64,000 nt of DNA from Streptomyces changanensis (lineage in GTDB: Bacteria; Actinomycetota; Actinomycetes; Streptomycetales; Streptomycetaceae): positions 4,836,001 to 4,900,000 of the forward strand of contig NZ_CP102332.1 in NCBI RefSeq assembly GCF_024600715.1, given 5' to 3'. Position 1 is the first letter of the stretch; every line of letters starts with the position of its first letter. The position numbers and the translations under genes are program-made. The notes under the pieces are model-generated. The model worked only from the letters and a program-made list of their open reading frames with translations. It had not been told where the DNA came from and searched no databases. Shown here in pieces: positions 8,693 to 17,675 of this stretch.

Positions 8693-9841
8693 ATGAGCAG
8701 CGAGAACCTCCCCACCAGCCCCGGGCGTAAGCCGCGCGTGGCCGTCGTCTTCGGCGGACGCAGCTCCGAGCACGCCATCTCCGTCGTCACGGCCGGCGCC
8801 GTCCTGCGCGCCATCGACCGGACGAAGTACGACGTGCTGCCCATCGGCATCGCCGGCGACGGCCGCTGGGTGCTGACGGCCGACGCCCCGGAGCGGATGG
8901 CCATCACCGACCGGGCGCTGCCCAGCGTCGACGGCCTCGCCGAGTCCGCCGAGGGCAGCGTCGTGCTCTCCGCCGACCCCACCAGCCGCGAGATCGTCTA
9001 CACGGAGCCCAGCTCCGTGCCGAAGGCCCTCGGCGAGGTCGACGTGGTCTTCCCGGTGCTGCACGGCCCGTACGGCGAGGACGGCACCCTGCAGGGCCTG
9101 CTGGAGCTCGCCGGGGTGCCCTACGTCGGCGCCGGCGTCCTCGCCTCGGCGGTCGGCCAGGACAAGGAGTACATGAAGCGCGTCTTCACCTCCTTCGGCC
9201 TGCCCGTCGGCCCCTACACGGTGGTCCGCCCCCGCGAGTGGGACGGCGACCCGGCCGGCGCCCGCCGGCGGATCGTCGACTTCGCCGCCGAGCACGGCTG
9301 GCCGCTGTTCGTGAAGCCGGCCCGCGCCGGCTCCTCCATCGGCATCACCAAGGTCGAGGACGAGTCCGGCCTCGACGCAGCCGTCGCCGAGGCTCGCCGC
9401 CACGACCCGAAGGTCATCGTCGAGTCGCTGCTCACCGGCCGTGAGATCGAGTGCGGCGTCCTGGAGTTCGAGGACGGGCCGCGCGCCAGCGCCCCCGCCT
9501 GGATCCCGCCCGTCGGCGACCACGACTTCTACGACTTCGAGGCCAAGTACATCGACTCGGCGTCCGGCGTCGTGCCCGCCCCCATCACCCCGGAGCAGAC
9601 CGCCGAGGTGCAGCGGCTCGCCGTCGCGGCGTTCGAGGCGGCGTCCTGCGAGGGCCTGGTCCGCGCGGACTTCTTCCTCACCGACGAGGGCCGGTTCGTC
9701 ATCAACGAGATCAACACCATGCCGGGCTTCACCCCGATCTCGATGTACCCGCGCATGTGGGAGGCGAGCGGCGTCGACTACCCCGAGCTGATCGACCGGC
9801 TCGTCCAGGCCGCCCTGCGCCGCCCGACCGGCCTGCGCTAG
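8693..9841 (+). CDS. ddlA: D-alanine--D-alanine ligase
   Basis: 382-residue ATP-grasp ligase that makes the D-Ala-D-Ala dipeptide for peptidoglycan. Signatures are VVFGGRSSEHAISVV (N-terminal), HGPYGEDGTLQGLLEL (family signature 1), KPARAGSSIGITKV, and the metal-binding RADFFLTDEG with NEINTMPGFTPISMYP near the C-terminus. The Y/F position associated with D-Ala versus D-Lac specificity cannot be judged without alignment. TACGCT nine bases before the ATG could be a -10, giving a very short leader; a small inverted repeat GAGCG-GGTA-CGCTC overlaps it. Confidence 0.95.
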   Translation: MSSENLPTSPGRKPRVAVVFGGRSSEHAISVVTAGAVLRAIDRTKYDVLPIGIAGDGRWVLTADAPERMAITDRALPSVDGLAESAEGSVVLSADPTSREIVYTEPSSVPKALGEVDVVFPVLHGPYGEDGTLQGLLELAGVPYVGAGVLASAVGQDKEYMKRVFTSFGLPVGPYTVVRPREWDGDPAGARRRIVDFAAEHGWPLFVKPARAGSSIGITKVEDESGLDAAVAEARRHDPKVIVESLLTGREIECGVLEFEDGPRASAPAWIPPVGDHDFYDFEAKYIDSASGVVPAPITPEQTAEVQRLAVAAFEAASCEGLVRADFFLTDEGRFVINEINTMPGFTPISMYPRMWEASGVDYPELIDRLVQAALRRPTGLR

Positions 9842-9919
9842 CCCCGGGCCCGCGCCGGCCCGGCCGGCGCGGCCCGACCGGCCCGTGACGCGCCCCGCCC
9901 CGCCGGGGCAACGCGCCGC

Positions 9920-9960
9920 GGGCCGCGGCCCGGCACCCCGAGGGCGCCGGGCCGCGGCCC
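9920..9960. terminator. Bidirectional terminator, ddlA / DUF3515 gene
   Basis: Perfect 15-bp stem (9920-9934 with 9946-9960) and an 11-base loop between two convergent genes. Confidence 0.75.
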
Positions 9961-9965
9961 GGGGG

Positions 9966-10451
9966 TCACACGCTCGGCGGGACGGTCCTGCTCACGGGCC
10001 CGGCGAACGCCACGAGCGGCCCCGTGTCATGCGCGAACCGCTCGTCCAGCGACACCTCCACGTACGCCTTGCGGTACGTGGTGGTGAAGCGCGGGCCGTC
10101 GCCCTCCCGCTGCTCCACCAGCCAGCCCACGCCGTCCGCCTCGATCGCCTCCGCCTGCGGATCGCTCATCCTGGCGGGCCGGGGGACCCCGCAGCGCAGT
10201 ACGATCGCCCCGTCCCCCCACGCGGCGGTCAGTTCGGAACGCGGCTCCGTGCCGGTCCGGCCCAGGCCCGCGACCGTGTCCGGAAGCTCCGCGTGCAGCG
10301 CCCGGCAGGCAGCGGCCTCCTCCGCGGCCGGGCGGGGGACCGGGACCGGCGCCCCGGCGCCCGTCGTGGAACAGCCCGCGGCCGTCGCCAGCAGCACGGC
10401 GGCGGCGCCGGCCGCGGCGGACGGGCGGAGGTACCGGTGGGAGGACTTCAC
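9966..10451 (-). CDS. DUF3515-family lipoprotein
   Basis: 161 residues. The N-terminus is a signal peptide with basic residues, then a hydrophobic stretch AAAGAAAVLLATAAGC, with Cys27 as the predicted lipidated residue. The mature part (ACRALHAELPDTVAGLGR, GDGAIVLRCGVPRP, GVGWLVEQREG) matches the DUF3515 pattern, an actinobacterial extracytoplasmic family of unknown function. A second cysteine in LRCGVP could pair in the exported domain. It lies downstream of the Lrp-like gene in the same direction with a 20-base gap, so the two may be co-transcribed. Confidence 0.85.
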   Translation of the reverse strand: MKSSHRYLRPSAAAGAAAVLLATAAGCSTTGAGAPVPVPRPAAEEAAACRALHAELPDTVAGLGRTGTEPRSELTAAWGDGAIVLRCGVPRPARMSDPQAEAIEADGVGWLVEQREGDGPRFTTTYRKAYVEVSLDERFAHDTGPLVAFAGPVSRTVPPSV

Positions 10452-10471
10452 CGGCTCAGGGTAGACGGGGG

Positions 10472-10705
10472 CTACAGGTGGACGACCGGGCAGGTCAGCG
10501 TACGGGTGATGCCCTCCACCTGCTGGACCTTGGCCACGACCATGCGGCCGAGCTCGTCGACCGTGTCGGCCTGGGCGCGCACGATCACGTCGTACGGGCC
10601 CGTGACGTCCTCGGCCTGGAGCACGCCGGGGATCTTCGCGATGGTGTCGGCGACCAGCGACGCCTTGCCCACCTCGGTCTGAATCAGGATGTACGCCTGT
10701 ACCAC
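10472..10705 (-). CDS. Stand-alone Lrp/AsnC ligand-binding (RAM) domain protein
   Basis: 77-residue protein containing only the C-terminal RAM/ACT-like domain of Lrp/AsnC regulators (VQAYILIQTEVGKAS, GVLQAEDVTGPYDVIV, VQQVEGITRTLTCPVV). There is no helix-turn-helix, so it cannot bind DNA alone. Such proteins oligomerise and are thought to sense amino acids or partner with full-length regulators. The GTG at 10705 has a strong GGAGG site nine bases upstream, which fixes the start; the longer frame upstream overlaps the thiL leader. Confidence 0.9.
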   Translation of the reverse strand: MVQAYILIQTEVGKASLVADTIAKIPGVLQAEDVTGPYDVIVRAQADTVDELGRMVVAKVQQVEGITRTLTCPVVHL

Positions 10706-10968
10706 GAAACCTCCAGGGCGGCCGAGGGGATCATCCTGGACTGCGAGGGCCCAGGGGAGAAAGGGACGCCACGGTACCGCGTCGCCCCGCGCCGCGGGGA
10801 GACCCACGGGTCCGGACGCGTCCACGGTGTGGCGCGTGACAGACAGAAGTTGACGGCTCCGGCCGTCTCGATGACCGTAACCACAGCAGTGACGGCTCGC
10901 GACCGCAACCGCACGATGACCAGTCGGTCGTACGGTGAGCCGACGACGACATGGAGAGGTGGACCTCG

Positions 10969-11943
10969 GTGAAGGGCACTGTCGGCGAGCTCGGGGAGTT
11001 CGGGCTCATCAGGGAGCTCACCTCCCGGCTCACCACCACCCCGGCGGTCCGGGTCGGTCCCGGGGACGACGCCGCCGTCGTGGCCGCGCCCGACCGGCGC
11101 GTGGTCGCCAGCACGGACATCCTGCTGGAGGGCCGCCACTTCCGGCGCGACTGGTCCACCGCGTACGACGTCGGGCGGAAGGCCGCCGCGCAGAACCTCG
11201 CCGACATCGCCGCCATGGGCGCCGTCCCCACCGCGCTCCTCCTCGGCCTGGTCGTCCCCGCCGAGCTCCCCGCCACCTGGCCCACCGAGCTGATGGACGG
11301 GCTGCGCGACGAGTGCCAGGTCGCGGGGGCGGCCGTGGTCGGCGGCGACGTCGTGCGCGGCGAGACCATCACGGTCTCCATCACCGCCCTCGGCGACCTG
11401 CGCAACCACGAACCGGTCACCCGCGGCGGCGCCCAGCCCGGCGACGTCGTGGCCTACACCGGCTGGCTCGGCTGGTCCGCCGCCGGCTACGCGGTCCTCT
11501 CCCGCGGCTTCCGCTCCCCCCGCGCCTTCGTCGAGGCCCACCGCCGCCCGGAGCCCCCGTACCACGCGGGTCCCGCGGCGGCCGCTCTGGGCGCGACCGC
11601 GATGTGCGACGTCAGTGACGGTCTGATCGCCGACCTCGGGCACATCGCCGAGGCCAGCAAGGTCCGCATCGACCTGCGCTCGGCCGCCATCGACATCCCC
11701 ACGCAGATGAACGACATCGGCCAGGCCGTCGGGGTCGACCCGATCCAGTGGGTCCTCACCGGGGGAGAGGACCACGCCATCGTGGCCACGTTCCCGCCGG
11801 ACGTGAAACTGCCCGCCCGCTGGAAGGTCATCGGCGCAGTCCTCAACCCCTCGGCGCTGCCCCAGGTCACCGTCGACGGCGCGCCCTGGCACAGCGCGGG
11901 CGGCTGGGACCACTTCGGCGGCCCGTACGGGTCCGGGGAGTGA
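10969..11943 (+). CDS. thiL: Thiamine-monophosphate kinase
   Basis: 324-residue ThiL, which phosphorylates thiamine monophosphate to the active diphosphate. Seen: the N-terminal [26 protein letters not shown] (metal/ATP site), [11 protein letters not shown], and [18 protein letters not shown]. The GTG at 10969 with AGAGGTGG upstream is preferred; ATG at 10951 would add six residues. The stop overlaps the thiD start. I looked for a TPP riboswitch upstream and found no THI-box pattern. Confidence 0.94.
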   Translation: MKGTVGELGEFGLIRELTSRLTTTPAVRVGPGDDAAVVAAPDRRVVASTDILLEGRHFRRDWSTAYDVGRKAAAQNLADIAAMGAVPTALLLGLVVPAELPATWPTELMDGLRDECQVAGAAVVGGDVVRGETITVSITALGDLRNHEPVTRGGAQPGDVVAYTGWLGWSAAGYAVLSRGFRSPRAFVEAHRRPEPPYHAGPAAAALGATAMCDVSDGLIADLGHIAEASKVRIDLRSAAIDIPTQMNDIGQAVGVDPIQWVLTGGEDHAIVATFPPDVKLPARWKVIGAVLNPSALPQVTVDGAPWHSAGGWDHFGGPYGSGE

Positions 11944-12749
11944 GCCCCCGCACGGCGCCGCCGCGGGTGCTGACCGTCGCCGGATCCGACTCCGGGGGCG
12001 GCGCCGGCGTCCAGGCGGACCTGAAGACGATGCTGGCCCTCGGGGTCCACGGCATGAGCGTGCTCACCGCCGTCACCGCGCAGAACTCGCTGGGCGTCCA
12101 GGGCGCCTGGGAGCTGCCGGAGGAGGCGGTGCGGGCGCAGTACCGCAGCGTCGTCGACGACATCGGCGTGCAGGCCGTGAAGACCGGCATGCTCGCGTCG
12201 GCGGCGCTCGTCGAGGCGGTGGCCGAGCTGCTGGCCGGGACGGACGCCCCCGCGGTCGTGGACCCGGTCGGCGTCTCCAAGCACGGCGACCCCCTGCTCG
12301 CGGAGTCCGCCCTCGACTCCGTGCGGGAGCGGCTGCTGCCGGTGGCGACGGTGGCGACGCCGAACCTCGACGAGGTGGCCCAGCTCACCGGGGTGCGCGT
12401 GACGGCGGAGGGCGACCTGCGGCGGGCGGCCGGCGCCGTGCTGGAGTTCGGGCCCCGCTGGGCGCTGATCAAGGGCGGGCACCTGCCCGACGGCGCCGAG
12501 GCGGTCGACCTGCTGACCGACGGCCGCGAGGAGCACTGGCTGCGGGCCCCCCGCCACGACAACCGGCACACCCACGGCACGGGCTGCACCCTCGCCTCCG
12601 CGGTCGCCGCGGGCCTGGCGAAGGGCCTCGCCGTGCCGGACGCGGTGCGCGGGGCCAAGGAGTACGTCACCGGGGCCATCGCGACCGGCTTCGCCCTGGG
12701 CGGCGGGATCGGCCCGGTCGACCACGGCTGGCGGTTCCGCACCCCCTGA
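11940..12749 (+). CDS. thiD: Hydroxymethylpyrimidine/phosphomethylpyrimidine kinase
   Basis: 269-residue ribokinase-fold kinase that phosphorylates HMP and HMP-P for thiamine synthesis. Motifs are [17 protein letters not shown] (substrate loop), [25 protein letters not shown], and the ATP/anion-hole [17 protein letters not shown] near residue 215. It starts with GTG inside the thiL stop. This pairs the two kinases of thiamine diphosphate synthesis in one operon. Confidence 0.95.
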   Translation: MSPRTAPPRVLTVAGSDSGGGAGVQADLKTMLALGVHGMSVLTAVTAQNSLGVQGAWELPEEAVRAQYRSVVDDIGVQAVKTGMLASAALVEAVAELLAGTDAPAVVDPVGVSKHGDPLLAESALDSVRERLLPVATVATPNLDEVAQLTGVRVTAEGDLRRAAGAVLEFGPRWALIKGGHLPDGAEAVDLLTDGREEHWLRAPRHDNRHTHGTGCTLASAVAAGLAKGLAVPDAVRGAKEYVTGAIATGFALGGGIGPVDHGWRFRTP

Positions 12750-12812
12750 CCGGCCCGCACGCCCTGACCGGCGCGCACCCGCTGACCGGTCCGCACGTCC
12801 CACCGGCCCCCG

Positions 12813-12863
12813 CCCCTGACCGGCCAGCCACCGGCCCCCGCCGCCCCACGCGCCGGTCAGGGG
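12813..12863 (+). terminator. Hairpin after thiD, in a direct-repeat region
   Basis: CCCCTGACCGGC (12813-12824) is complementary to 12852-12863, with a 27-base loop. It follows three 18-bp imperfect direct repeats, CTGACCGG with CGCACG (12748-12800). Confidence 0.45.
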
Positions 12864-12913
12864 GCCGAGGGCCCCGGGCCGGCGCCCCGGGTAACGGCGA
12901 CCGGGCACAGCAA

Positions 12914-12945
12914 GAAGCCGGCCCACCCGAAGGTGGACCGGCTTC
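12914..12945 (-). terminator. rpmB terminator
   Basis: 14-bp stem with one G-U pair (12914-12927 with 12932-12945) and a CGAA tetraloop, 76 bases beyond the rpmB stop on the minus strand. Confidence 0.65.
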
Positions 12946-12986
12946 CAAGGCAACCGCAGAGGCTGCGCTACGACGAAACGTCGCCG

Positions 12987-13015
12987 CGGATCACCCCCGC
13001 TCACGCGGGGAAAAC
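12987..13015 (-). repeat. Single type I-E CRISPR-like repeat in the rpmB 3' UTR
   Basis: A 29-base element lies five bases past the rpmB stop. On the minus strand it reads GTTTTCCCCGCG-TGA-GCGGGG then GTGATCCG: a seven-base hairpin (CCCCGCG with its partner) with the flanks typical of Cas6e-processed repeats. By hand alignment it matches the Escherichia coli I-E repeat, same length, at 23 of 29 positions. It is transcribed in crRNA orientation with rpmB. No second copy was found nearby, so this is not an array. Confidence 0.65.
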
Positions 13016-13020
13016 CGTGA

Positions 13021-13206
13021 TTAGCGCGAGACCTTGCCGGCCTTGATGCACGAGGTGCAGACGTTGAGCCGCTTCGGCGTCCGACCGACCACGGCACGCA
13101 CGCGCTGGATGTTCGGGTTCCAGCGACGGGACGTACGGCGGTGCGAGTGCGAAATGTTGTTGCCGAAGCCCGGCCCCTTGCCGCAGACGTCGCAGTTGGC
13201 AGCCAC
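13021..13206 (-). CDS. rpmB: 50S ribosomal protein L28, zinc-ribbon type
   Basis: 61-residue bL28 with the full zinc ribbon: Cys5 and Cys8 (CDVCGKG) with Cys50 and Cys53 (CTSC). This is the C+ form, the zinc-requiring paralogue that Streptomyces replaces with a C- form under zinc limitation through Zur. [16 protein letters not shown] is the family core. It is divergent from the DAK2-domain gene, and its short 3' UTR carries the CRISPR-like repeat before the terminator. Confidence 0.96.
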   Translation of the reverse strand: MAANCDVCGKGPGFGNNISHSHRRTSRRWNPNIQRVRAVVGRTPKRLNVCTSCIKAGKVSR

Positions 13207-13483
13207 GGGTCACTCCAAAGACTTCAGGTGCACGTACAGTGAAATCCGGCGAGCCGGAATCAGGTCGGTGACGTGAGAGGTCGGTGACTGAAGTGGCGTT
13301 GCCGGGGGATGGCCCGACTTTCATCGGGCAACCGGAGCAGCATACAACGGCCACTTCGGTAGAACGAAACTACCACGGTCGGCCGGGCACCCGACCCGGC
13401 CCCGGACCCGATCGGGGTCTACCCTGCGGTGCAGCCCACACCCGGTGCCCGGGCCGTGGGGGACCCCCGAGGAGGATCACCAG

Positions 13484-15175
13484 GTGCCGGACAAGTTGGG
13501 GCGGGACCTCGACCCCGCAGCGATCCGTGCCTGGTGCGCGCTGGCCCTCGACGCCCTCGGTCGGGAGCGCGAGGAGATCGACGCGATCAACGTCTACCCG
13601 GTCGCCGACGGGGACACCGGCACCAACCTCTACCTGACCGTCGAGGCCGCGGGCCAGGCCGTGGAGGCCGTCTTCACGGCGCACGCCGCGGGCGGCACGA
13701 CCCCGGGCCCGGCCGACGCCGTACGGGCGCTGGCCCACGGCGCGCTCATCGGCGCCCGCGGCAACTCCGGCACCATCCTGGCGCAGCTGTTGCGCGGCAT
13801 GGCCGGGGTCCTGGCCCGCGGATGTGACGGACCCCATCTCGTGGAGGCGCTGCACACCGCGTCCGCCGCCGCACGCCAGGCCGTCGCCCACCCCGTCGAG
13901 GGCACGATCCTGAGCGTCGCCGCGGCCGCCGCCCGCGCGGCCGGTGACGCGGGCCCCGCCCGCGCGGCCGGTGAGGGGGGCCCTGCCCTGGTGGTCGGTC
14001 CGTCGCTGGAGGCCGTCGCCCGCGCCGCGTACGAGGGGGCCCGCGCCGCGCTGGAGGAGACGCCGGCCCAGCTCGCCGTGCTGGCCCGTGCCGGGGTCGT
14101 GGACGCGGGTGGCCGCGGCCTCGTCACCGTGCTCGGCGCCCTCCTGGAGGCCGTCTCCGGCGAGTCGCCCGCCCGTACCCGGCGCCGCCGCGGCACCGAC
14201 GCCCCGCGCCCGACCACCGCGGCGCCCGCCCCCGCCCCCGGAGGGCCCTGCGCGGTGGACGGGCCCGCGTACGAGGTCATCTACCTGCTGGAGGCCGACG
14301 ACGACGCCGTGGCCCGGCTGCGCGCCCGCCTCGACGCCCTCGGAGACTCGCTGGTCGTCGTCGGCGGGGACGGGCTGTGGAACGTCCACGTCCACGTCGA
14401 CGACGCGGGCGCCGCCGTCGAGGCGGGCATCGAGGCGGGCCGCCCCCACCGGATCCGTGTCACGCACTTCGCCGGCGAGGCCGCGAAGGCCGCCGCCGGA
14501 CCGGCCGAGCCGGTACAGCGCGCCGTCGTCGCCGTCGTACCGGGCGAGGGCCTCGCCGAGCTGTGCGCGCGGGCCGGCGCCACCACCGTGCTCGCCCGGC
14601 CCGGCGAAGCCCCGGGCAGCGGCGAGCTGGTCGACGCGATCCGCCGCGCCCACGCGCGCGAGGTGGTCCTCCTGCCGAACGCGACCGAGCTGCGCCACAC
14701 CGCCGCCGCGGCCGCCCAGCAGGCCCGCACCGAGGGCGTCCGCGTCGCCCTCATCCCCACCCGGGCCGCCGTCCAGGGCATCGCCGCGCTCGCCGTCCAC
14801 GAGCCGGGGCGCCGCTTCGACGAGGACGTGGTCGCCATGACCGCGGCGGCCGGCGCCACCCGGTACGGCGAGGTGGCGCTCGCGGAACACCAGTCGTTCA
14901 CCTCCGCCGGCGTGTGCCAGGCCGGCGACGTCCTCGGCCTCATCGACGGCGACGTCGCCGTGATCGGCCAGGACCTCGCGCGGACGGCCCAGGACGTCCT
15001 GGACCGGATGCTGTCGGGCGGCGGCGAACTGGTCACCCTGGTCCTCGCCGCGGACGCCCCGCCGTCCCTCGCGGCCGGCCTGGAGGCGCACGTACGCGCC
15101 CGCCACCTCGCCGTCGACACCTGCGTCCACCACGGCGGCCGCCTGCACGCGCCGCTGCTCATCGGCGTCGAGTGA
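13484..15175 (+). CDS. DAK2-domain protein (FakA/YloV-like)
   Basis: 563 residues. Residues 1-210 form a DhaL/DAK2 ATP-binding domain (NVYPVADGDTGTNLYLTVE, with the conserved aspartates that chelate magnesium, and GARGNSGTILAQLLRG). The second half has the DegV-linked C-terminal domain of fatty-acid kinase A (VVLLPNATELRHTAAAAA, ALAVHEPGRRFDEDV). In Firmicutes FakA phosphorylates fatty acids presented by FakB; that role here is by homology. A low-complexity linker lies around residue 230. The GTG at 13484 has GAGGAGG upstream. recG follows in the same direction after 107 bases. Confidence 0.88.
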   Translation: MPDKLGRDLDPAAIRAWCALALDALGREREEIDAINVYPVADGDTGTNLYLTVEAAGQAVEAVFTAHAAGGTTPGPADAVRALAHGALIGARGNSGTILAQLLRGMAGVLARGCDGPHLVEALHTASAAARQAVAHPVEGTILSVAAAAARAAGDAGPARAAGEGGPALVVGPSLEAVARAAYEGARAALEETPAQLAVLARAGVVDAGGRGLVTVLGALLEAVSGESPARTRRRRGTDAPRPTTAAPAPAPGGPCAVDGPAYEVIYLLEADDDAVARLRARLDALGDSLVVVGGDGLWNVHVHVDDAGAAVEAGIEAGRPHRIRVTHFAGEAAKAAAGPAEPVQRAVVAVVPGEGLAELCARAGATTVLARPGEAPGSGELVDAIRRAHAREVVLLPNATELRHTAAAAAQQARTEGVRVALIPTRAAVQGIAALAVHEPGRRFDEDVVAMTAAAGATRYGEVALAEHQSFTSAGVCQAGDVLGLIDGDVAVIGQDLARTAQDVLDRMLSGGGELVTLVLAADAPPSLAAGLEAHVRARHLAVDTCVHHGGRLHAPLLIGVE

Positions 15176-15282
15176 CGGCCGCGCCCGGGGCGTGGTGACG
15201 GGTCCCGGCCGCGGGGCTGCCGCCCGCTGTCAGCGGCGTGGTGTGGAATGGGGGGAGTTCCGACCACGAGGGAGAGACCGCT

Positions 15283-17460
15283 GTGCTCGGTGAGCCGCTG
15301 AAGAAGGTGCTCGGTCCGGCCACGGCCAAGGTGATGGCCGAGGCCCTCGACCTGCACACCGTCGGCGACCTCCTGCACCACTACCCGCGGCGGTACGCCG
15401 AGCGGGGCGAGCTGACCACGCTCGCCGACCTGCCGCTCGACGAGCACGTCACGGTGGTGGCCCGTGTCGCGGACGCGCGCGTCCTGACGTTCAACGGCGC
15501 CCGGGGGCGCGGCCAGCGGCTGGAGGTGACCATCACCGACGGGAGCGGTCGGCTGCAACTGGTCTTCTTCGGCAAGGGCGTCCACAAGCCGCACAAGGAC
15601 CTCCTGCCCGGCACGCGCGCGATGTTCTCCGGCAAGGTCTCCGTCTTCAACCGCAAGACGCAGCTCGCCCACCCCGCGTACGAGCTGCTGCGCGGCGAGG
15701 AGGGCGACGGCGCCGTCGACAGCTGGGCCGGGGCGCTCATCCCGATCTACCCCGCCACGACCAAGCTGGAGTCCTGGAAGATCGCCAAGGCGGTCGACGC
15801 GGTGCTGCCCCGCGCGGCGGACGCCCTCGACCCGCTGCCGCCCGCCCTGCGCGAGGGCCGCGGCCTCACCGACCTCCCCGACGCCCTGCGCAGGATCCAC
15901 CGCCCGCGCACCAGGGCCGACGTCGCCGACGCGCGCGAACGGCTCAAGTGGGACGAGGCGTTCGTCCTGCAGGTCGCCCTCGCCCGCCGGCGGTACGCCG
16001 ACGCCCAACTGCCCGCGGTGGCGCGCGAGCCGGTCCCGGGCGGACTGCTGGACGCCTTCGACGCCAAGCTGCCGTTCACCCTCACCGAGGGCCAGGAGAA
16101 GGTGTCGAAGGAGATCTTCGACGACCTGGCCACCGAACACCCCATGCACCGCCTCCTCCAGGGCGAGGTCGGCAGCGGCAAGACGCTGGTCGCCCTCCGG
16201 GCGATGCTCGCCGTCGTGGACGCGGGCGGGCAGGCGGCGATGCTCGCCCCCACCGAGGTCCTCGCCCAGCAGCACCACCGCTCCGTCACCGAGATGATGG
16301 GCGAGCTCGCCCAGGGCGGCATGCTGGGCGGCGCCGAGCACGCCACCAAGGTCGTGCTGCTCACCGGCTCCATGAGCGCCTCCGCCCGCCGCAGCGCCCT
16401 GCTCGACCTGGTCACCGGCGAGGCGGGCATCGTCATCGGCACGCACGCGCTGATCGAGGACAAGGTCAAGTTCCACGACCTCGGCCTGGTGGTGGTCGAC
16501 GAGCAGCACCGCTTCGGCGTCGAGCAGCGCGACGCCCTGCGCGGCAAGGGGAAGCAGCCGCCGCACCTGCTCGTCATGACGGCCACGCCGATCCCGCGCA
16601 CGGTCGCGATGACCGTCTTCGGCGACCTGGAGACCTCCGTCCTGGACCAGCTGCCCGCCGGCCGCTCCCCGATCGCCAGCCACGTCGTGCCGGCCGCCGA
16701 CAAGCCGCACTTCCTGGCCCGCGCCTGGGAGCGGGTCCGCGAGGAGGTGGAGAACGGCCACCAGGCGTACGTCGTCTGCCCCCGCATCGGCGACGAGGAG
16801 GACGAGGGGAAGGGGAAGGCCGCCAAGGACGACGGGGCGGACAAGCGGCCCCCGCTCGCCGTCCTGGACGTCGCCGACCACCTGGCGAAGGGCCCGCTCG
16901 CGGGCCTGCGCGTCGAGGTCCTGCACGGCAGGATGCTCCCTGACGACAAGGACGCCGTCATGCGCCGCTTCGCCGCGGGCGAGGCGGACGTCCTGGTCGC
17001 GACGACCGTCATCGAGGTCGGCGTGAACGTCCCGAACGCCACCGCGATGGTGATCATGGACGCGGACCGGTTCGGCGTCTCCCAGCTCCACCAGCTGCGC
17101 GGTCGCGTGGGCCGCGGCTCCGCCCCGGGGCTCTGCCTGCTGGTCACGGAGATGCCCGAGGCGAGCCCGGCCCGCGGGCGCCTGGCCGCCGTCGCCGCCA
17201 CCCTCGACGGCTTCGAGCTCTCCCGCATCGACCTGGAACAGCGCCGCGAGGGCGATGTGCTCGGCCAGGCCCAGTCCGGTGTCCGCTCCTCCCTGCGAGT
17301 GCTCGCCGTCATCGAGGACGAGGAGGTCATCGCCGCCGCCCGCGAGGAGGCCGTGGCAGTCGTCGCCGCCGACCCCGAACTGGAGCACCTCCCGGAGCTG
17401 CGCACCGCCCTGGCCGCCCTCCTCGACGAGGAGCGGGAGCAGTACCTGGAGAAGGGCTGA
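15283..17460 (+). CDS. recG: ATP-dependent DNA helicase RecG
   Basis: 725-residue superfamily 2 helicase that remodels stalled forks and Holliday junctions. The N-terminal wedge/OB domain spans residues 1-220 (LDLHTVGDLLHHYPRRY is the family start). Walker A is GEVGSGKTLVALRAML, the DExH-type box is VVVDEQHRFGVEQRDAL, and the C-terminal helicase motifs include TTVIEVGVNVPNATAMV and HQLRGRVGRG. A Lys/Glu/Asp-rich insertion (EEDEGKGKAAKDDGADK) interrupts the second helicase domain. GTG at 15283. A repeat-filled gap separates it from rsmD. Confidence 0.95.
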   Translation: MLGEPLKKVLGPATAKVMAEALDLHTVGDLLHHYPRRYAERGELTTLADLPLDEHVTVVARVADARVLTFNGARGRGQRLEVTITDGSGRLQLVFFGKGVHKPHKDLLPGTRAMFSGKVSVFNRKTQLAHPAYELLRGEEGDGAVDSWAGALIPIYPATTKLESWKIAKAVDAVLPRAADALDPLPPALREGRGLTDLPDALRRIHRPRTRADVADARERLKWDEAFVLQVALARRRYADAQLPAVAREPVPGGLLDAFDAKLPFTLTEGQEKVSKEIFDDLATEHPMHRLLQGEVGSGKTLVALRAMLAVVDAGGQAAMLAPTEVLAQQHHRSVTEMMGELAQGGMLGGAEHATKVVLLTGSMSASARRSALLDLVTGEAGIVIGTHALIEDKVKFHDLGLVVVDEQHRFGVEQRDALRGKGKQPPHLLVMTATPIPRTVAMTVFGDLETSVLDQLPAGRSPIASHVVPAADKPHFLARAWERVREEVENGHQAYVVCPRIGDEEDEGKGKAAKDDGADKRPPLAVLDVADHLAKGPLAGLRVEVLHGRMLPDDKDAVMRRFAAGEADVLVATTVIEVGVNVPNATAMVIMDADRFGVSQLHQLRGRVGRGSAPGLCLLVTEMPEASPARGRLAAVAATLDGFELSRIDLEQRREGDVLGQAQSGVRSSLRVLAVIEDEEVIAAAREEAVAVVAADPELEHLPELRTALAALLDEEREQYLEKG

Positions 17461-17515
17461 CGCACGCCGGGGCCGGTCTGCCCATATCGTGGGAGCGAGA
17501 CCGCGGGAGCCGAAC

Positions 17516-17660
17516 CCGCCCGCGGCCGACCGACGCCCGCGGACGACGGCACCGACGGCCCGCGGACGACCCGCCCGCGGACGACCCGAGGTCGCAGCCC
17601 GCGGACGACCGGAGCCCGTGGGCGGCCGACGCCCGCGGACCACGGAGCCCGCGGACGACC
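17516..17660. repeat. Dispersed 13-bp repeats between recG and rsmD
   Basis: About eight copies of GCCCGCGGACGAC, some with one to three changes, spaced 17-22 bases apart, fill the 215-bp gap. The CCGCGG core is self-complementary, so the transcript could fold in several ways. There is no protein on either strand. The array stops about 15 bases before the rsmD start. Confidence 0.8.
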
Positions 17661-17675
17661 GAGACAAGGACTGAC

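Noticed and set aside
10706..10968. TPP riboswitch upstream of thiL
   Set aside because: No THI-box core was found. A small GACGGC/GCCGTC stem is not enough.
12987..13015. CRISPR array
   Set aside because: Only one repeat copy is present and no cas genes are in the window, so it is reported as a repeat and not as an array.
14281..17667. Minus-strand open frame of 1128 codons across recG
   Set aside because: It is antisense to recG and the DAK2 gene. Its composition (Gly/Val/Asp/Arg) is the mirror of high-GC third positions, with no motifs.
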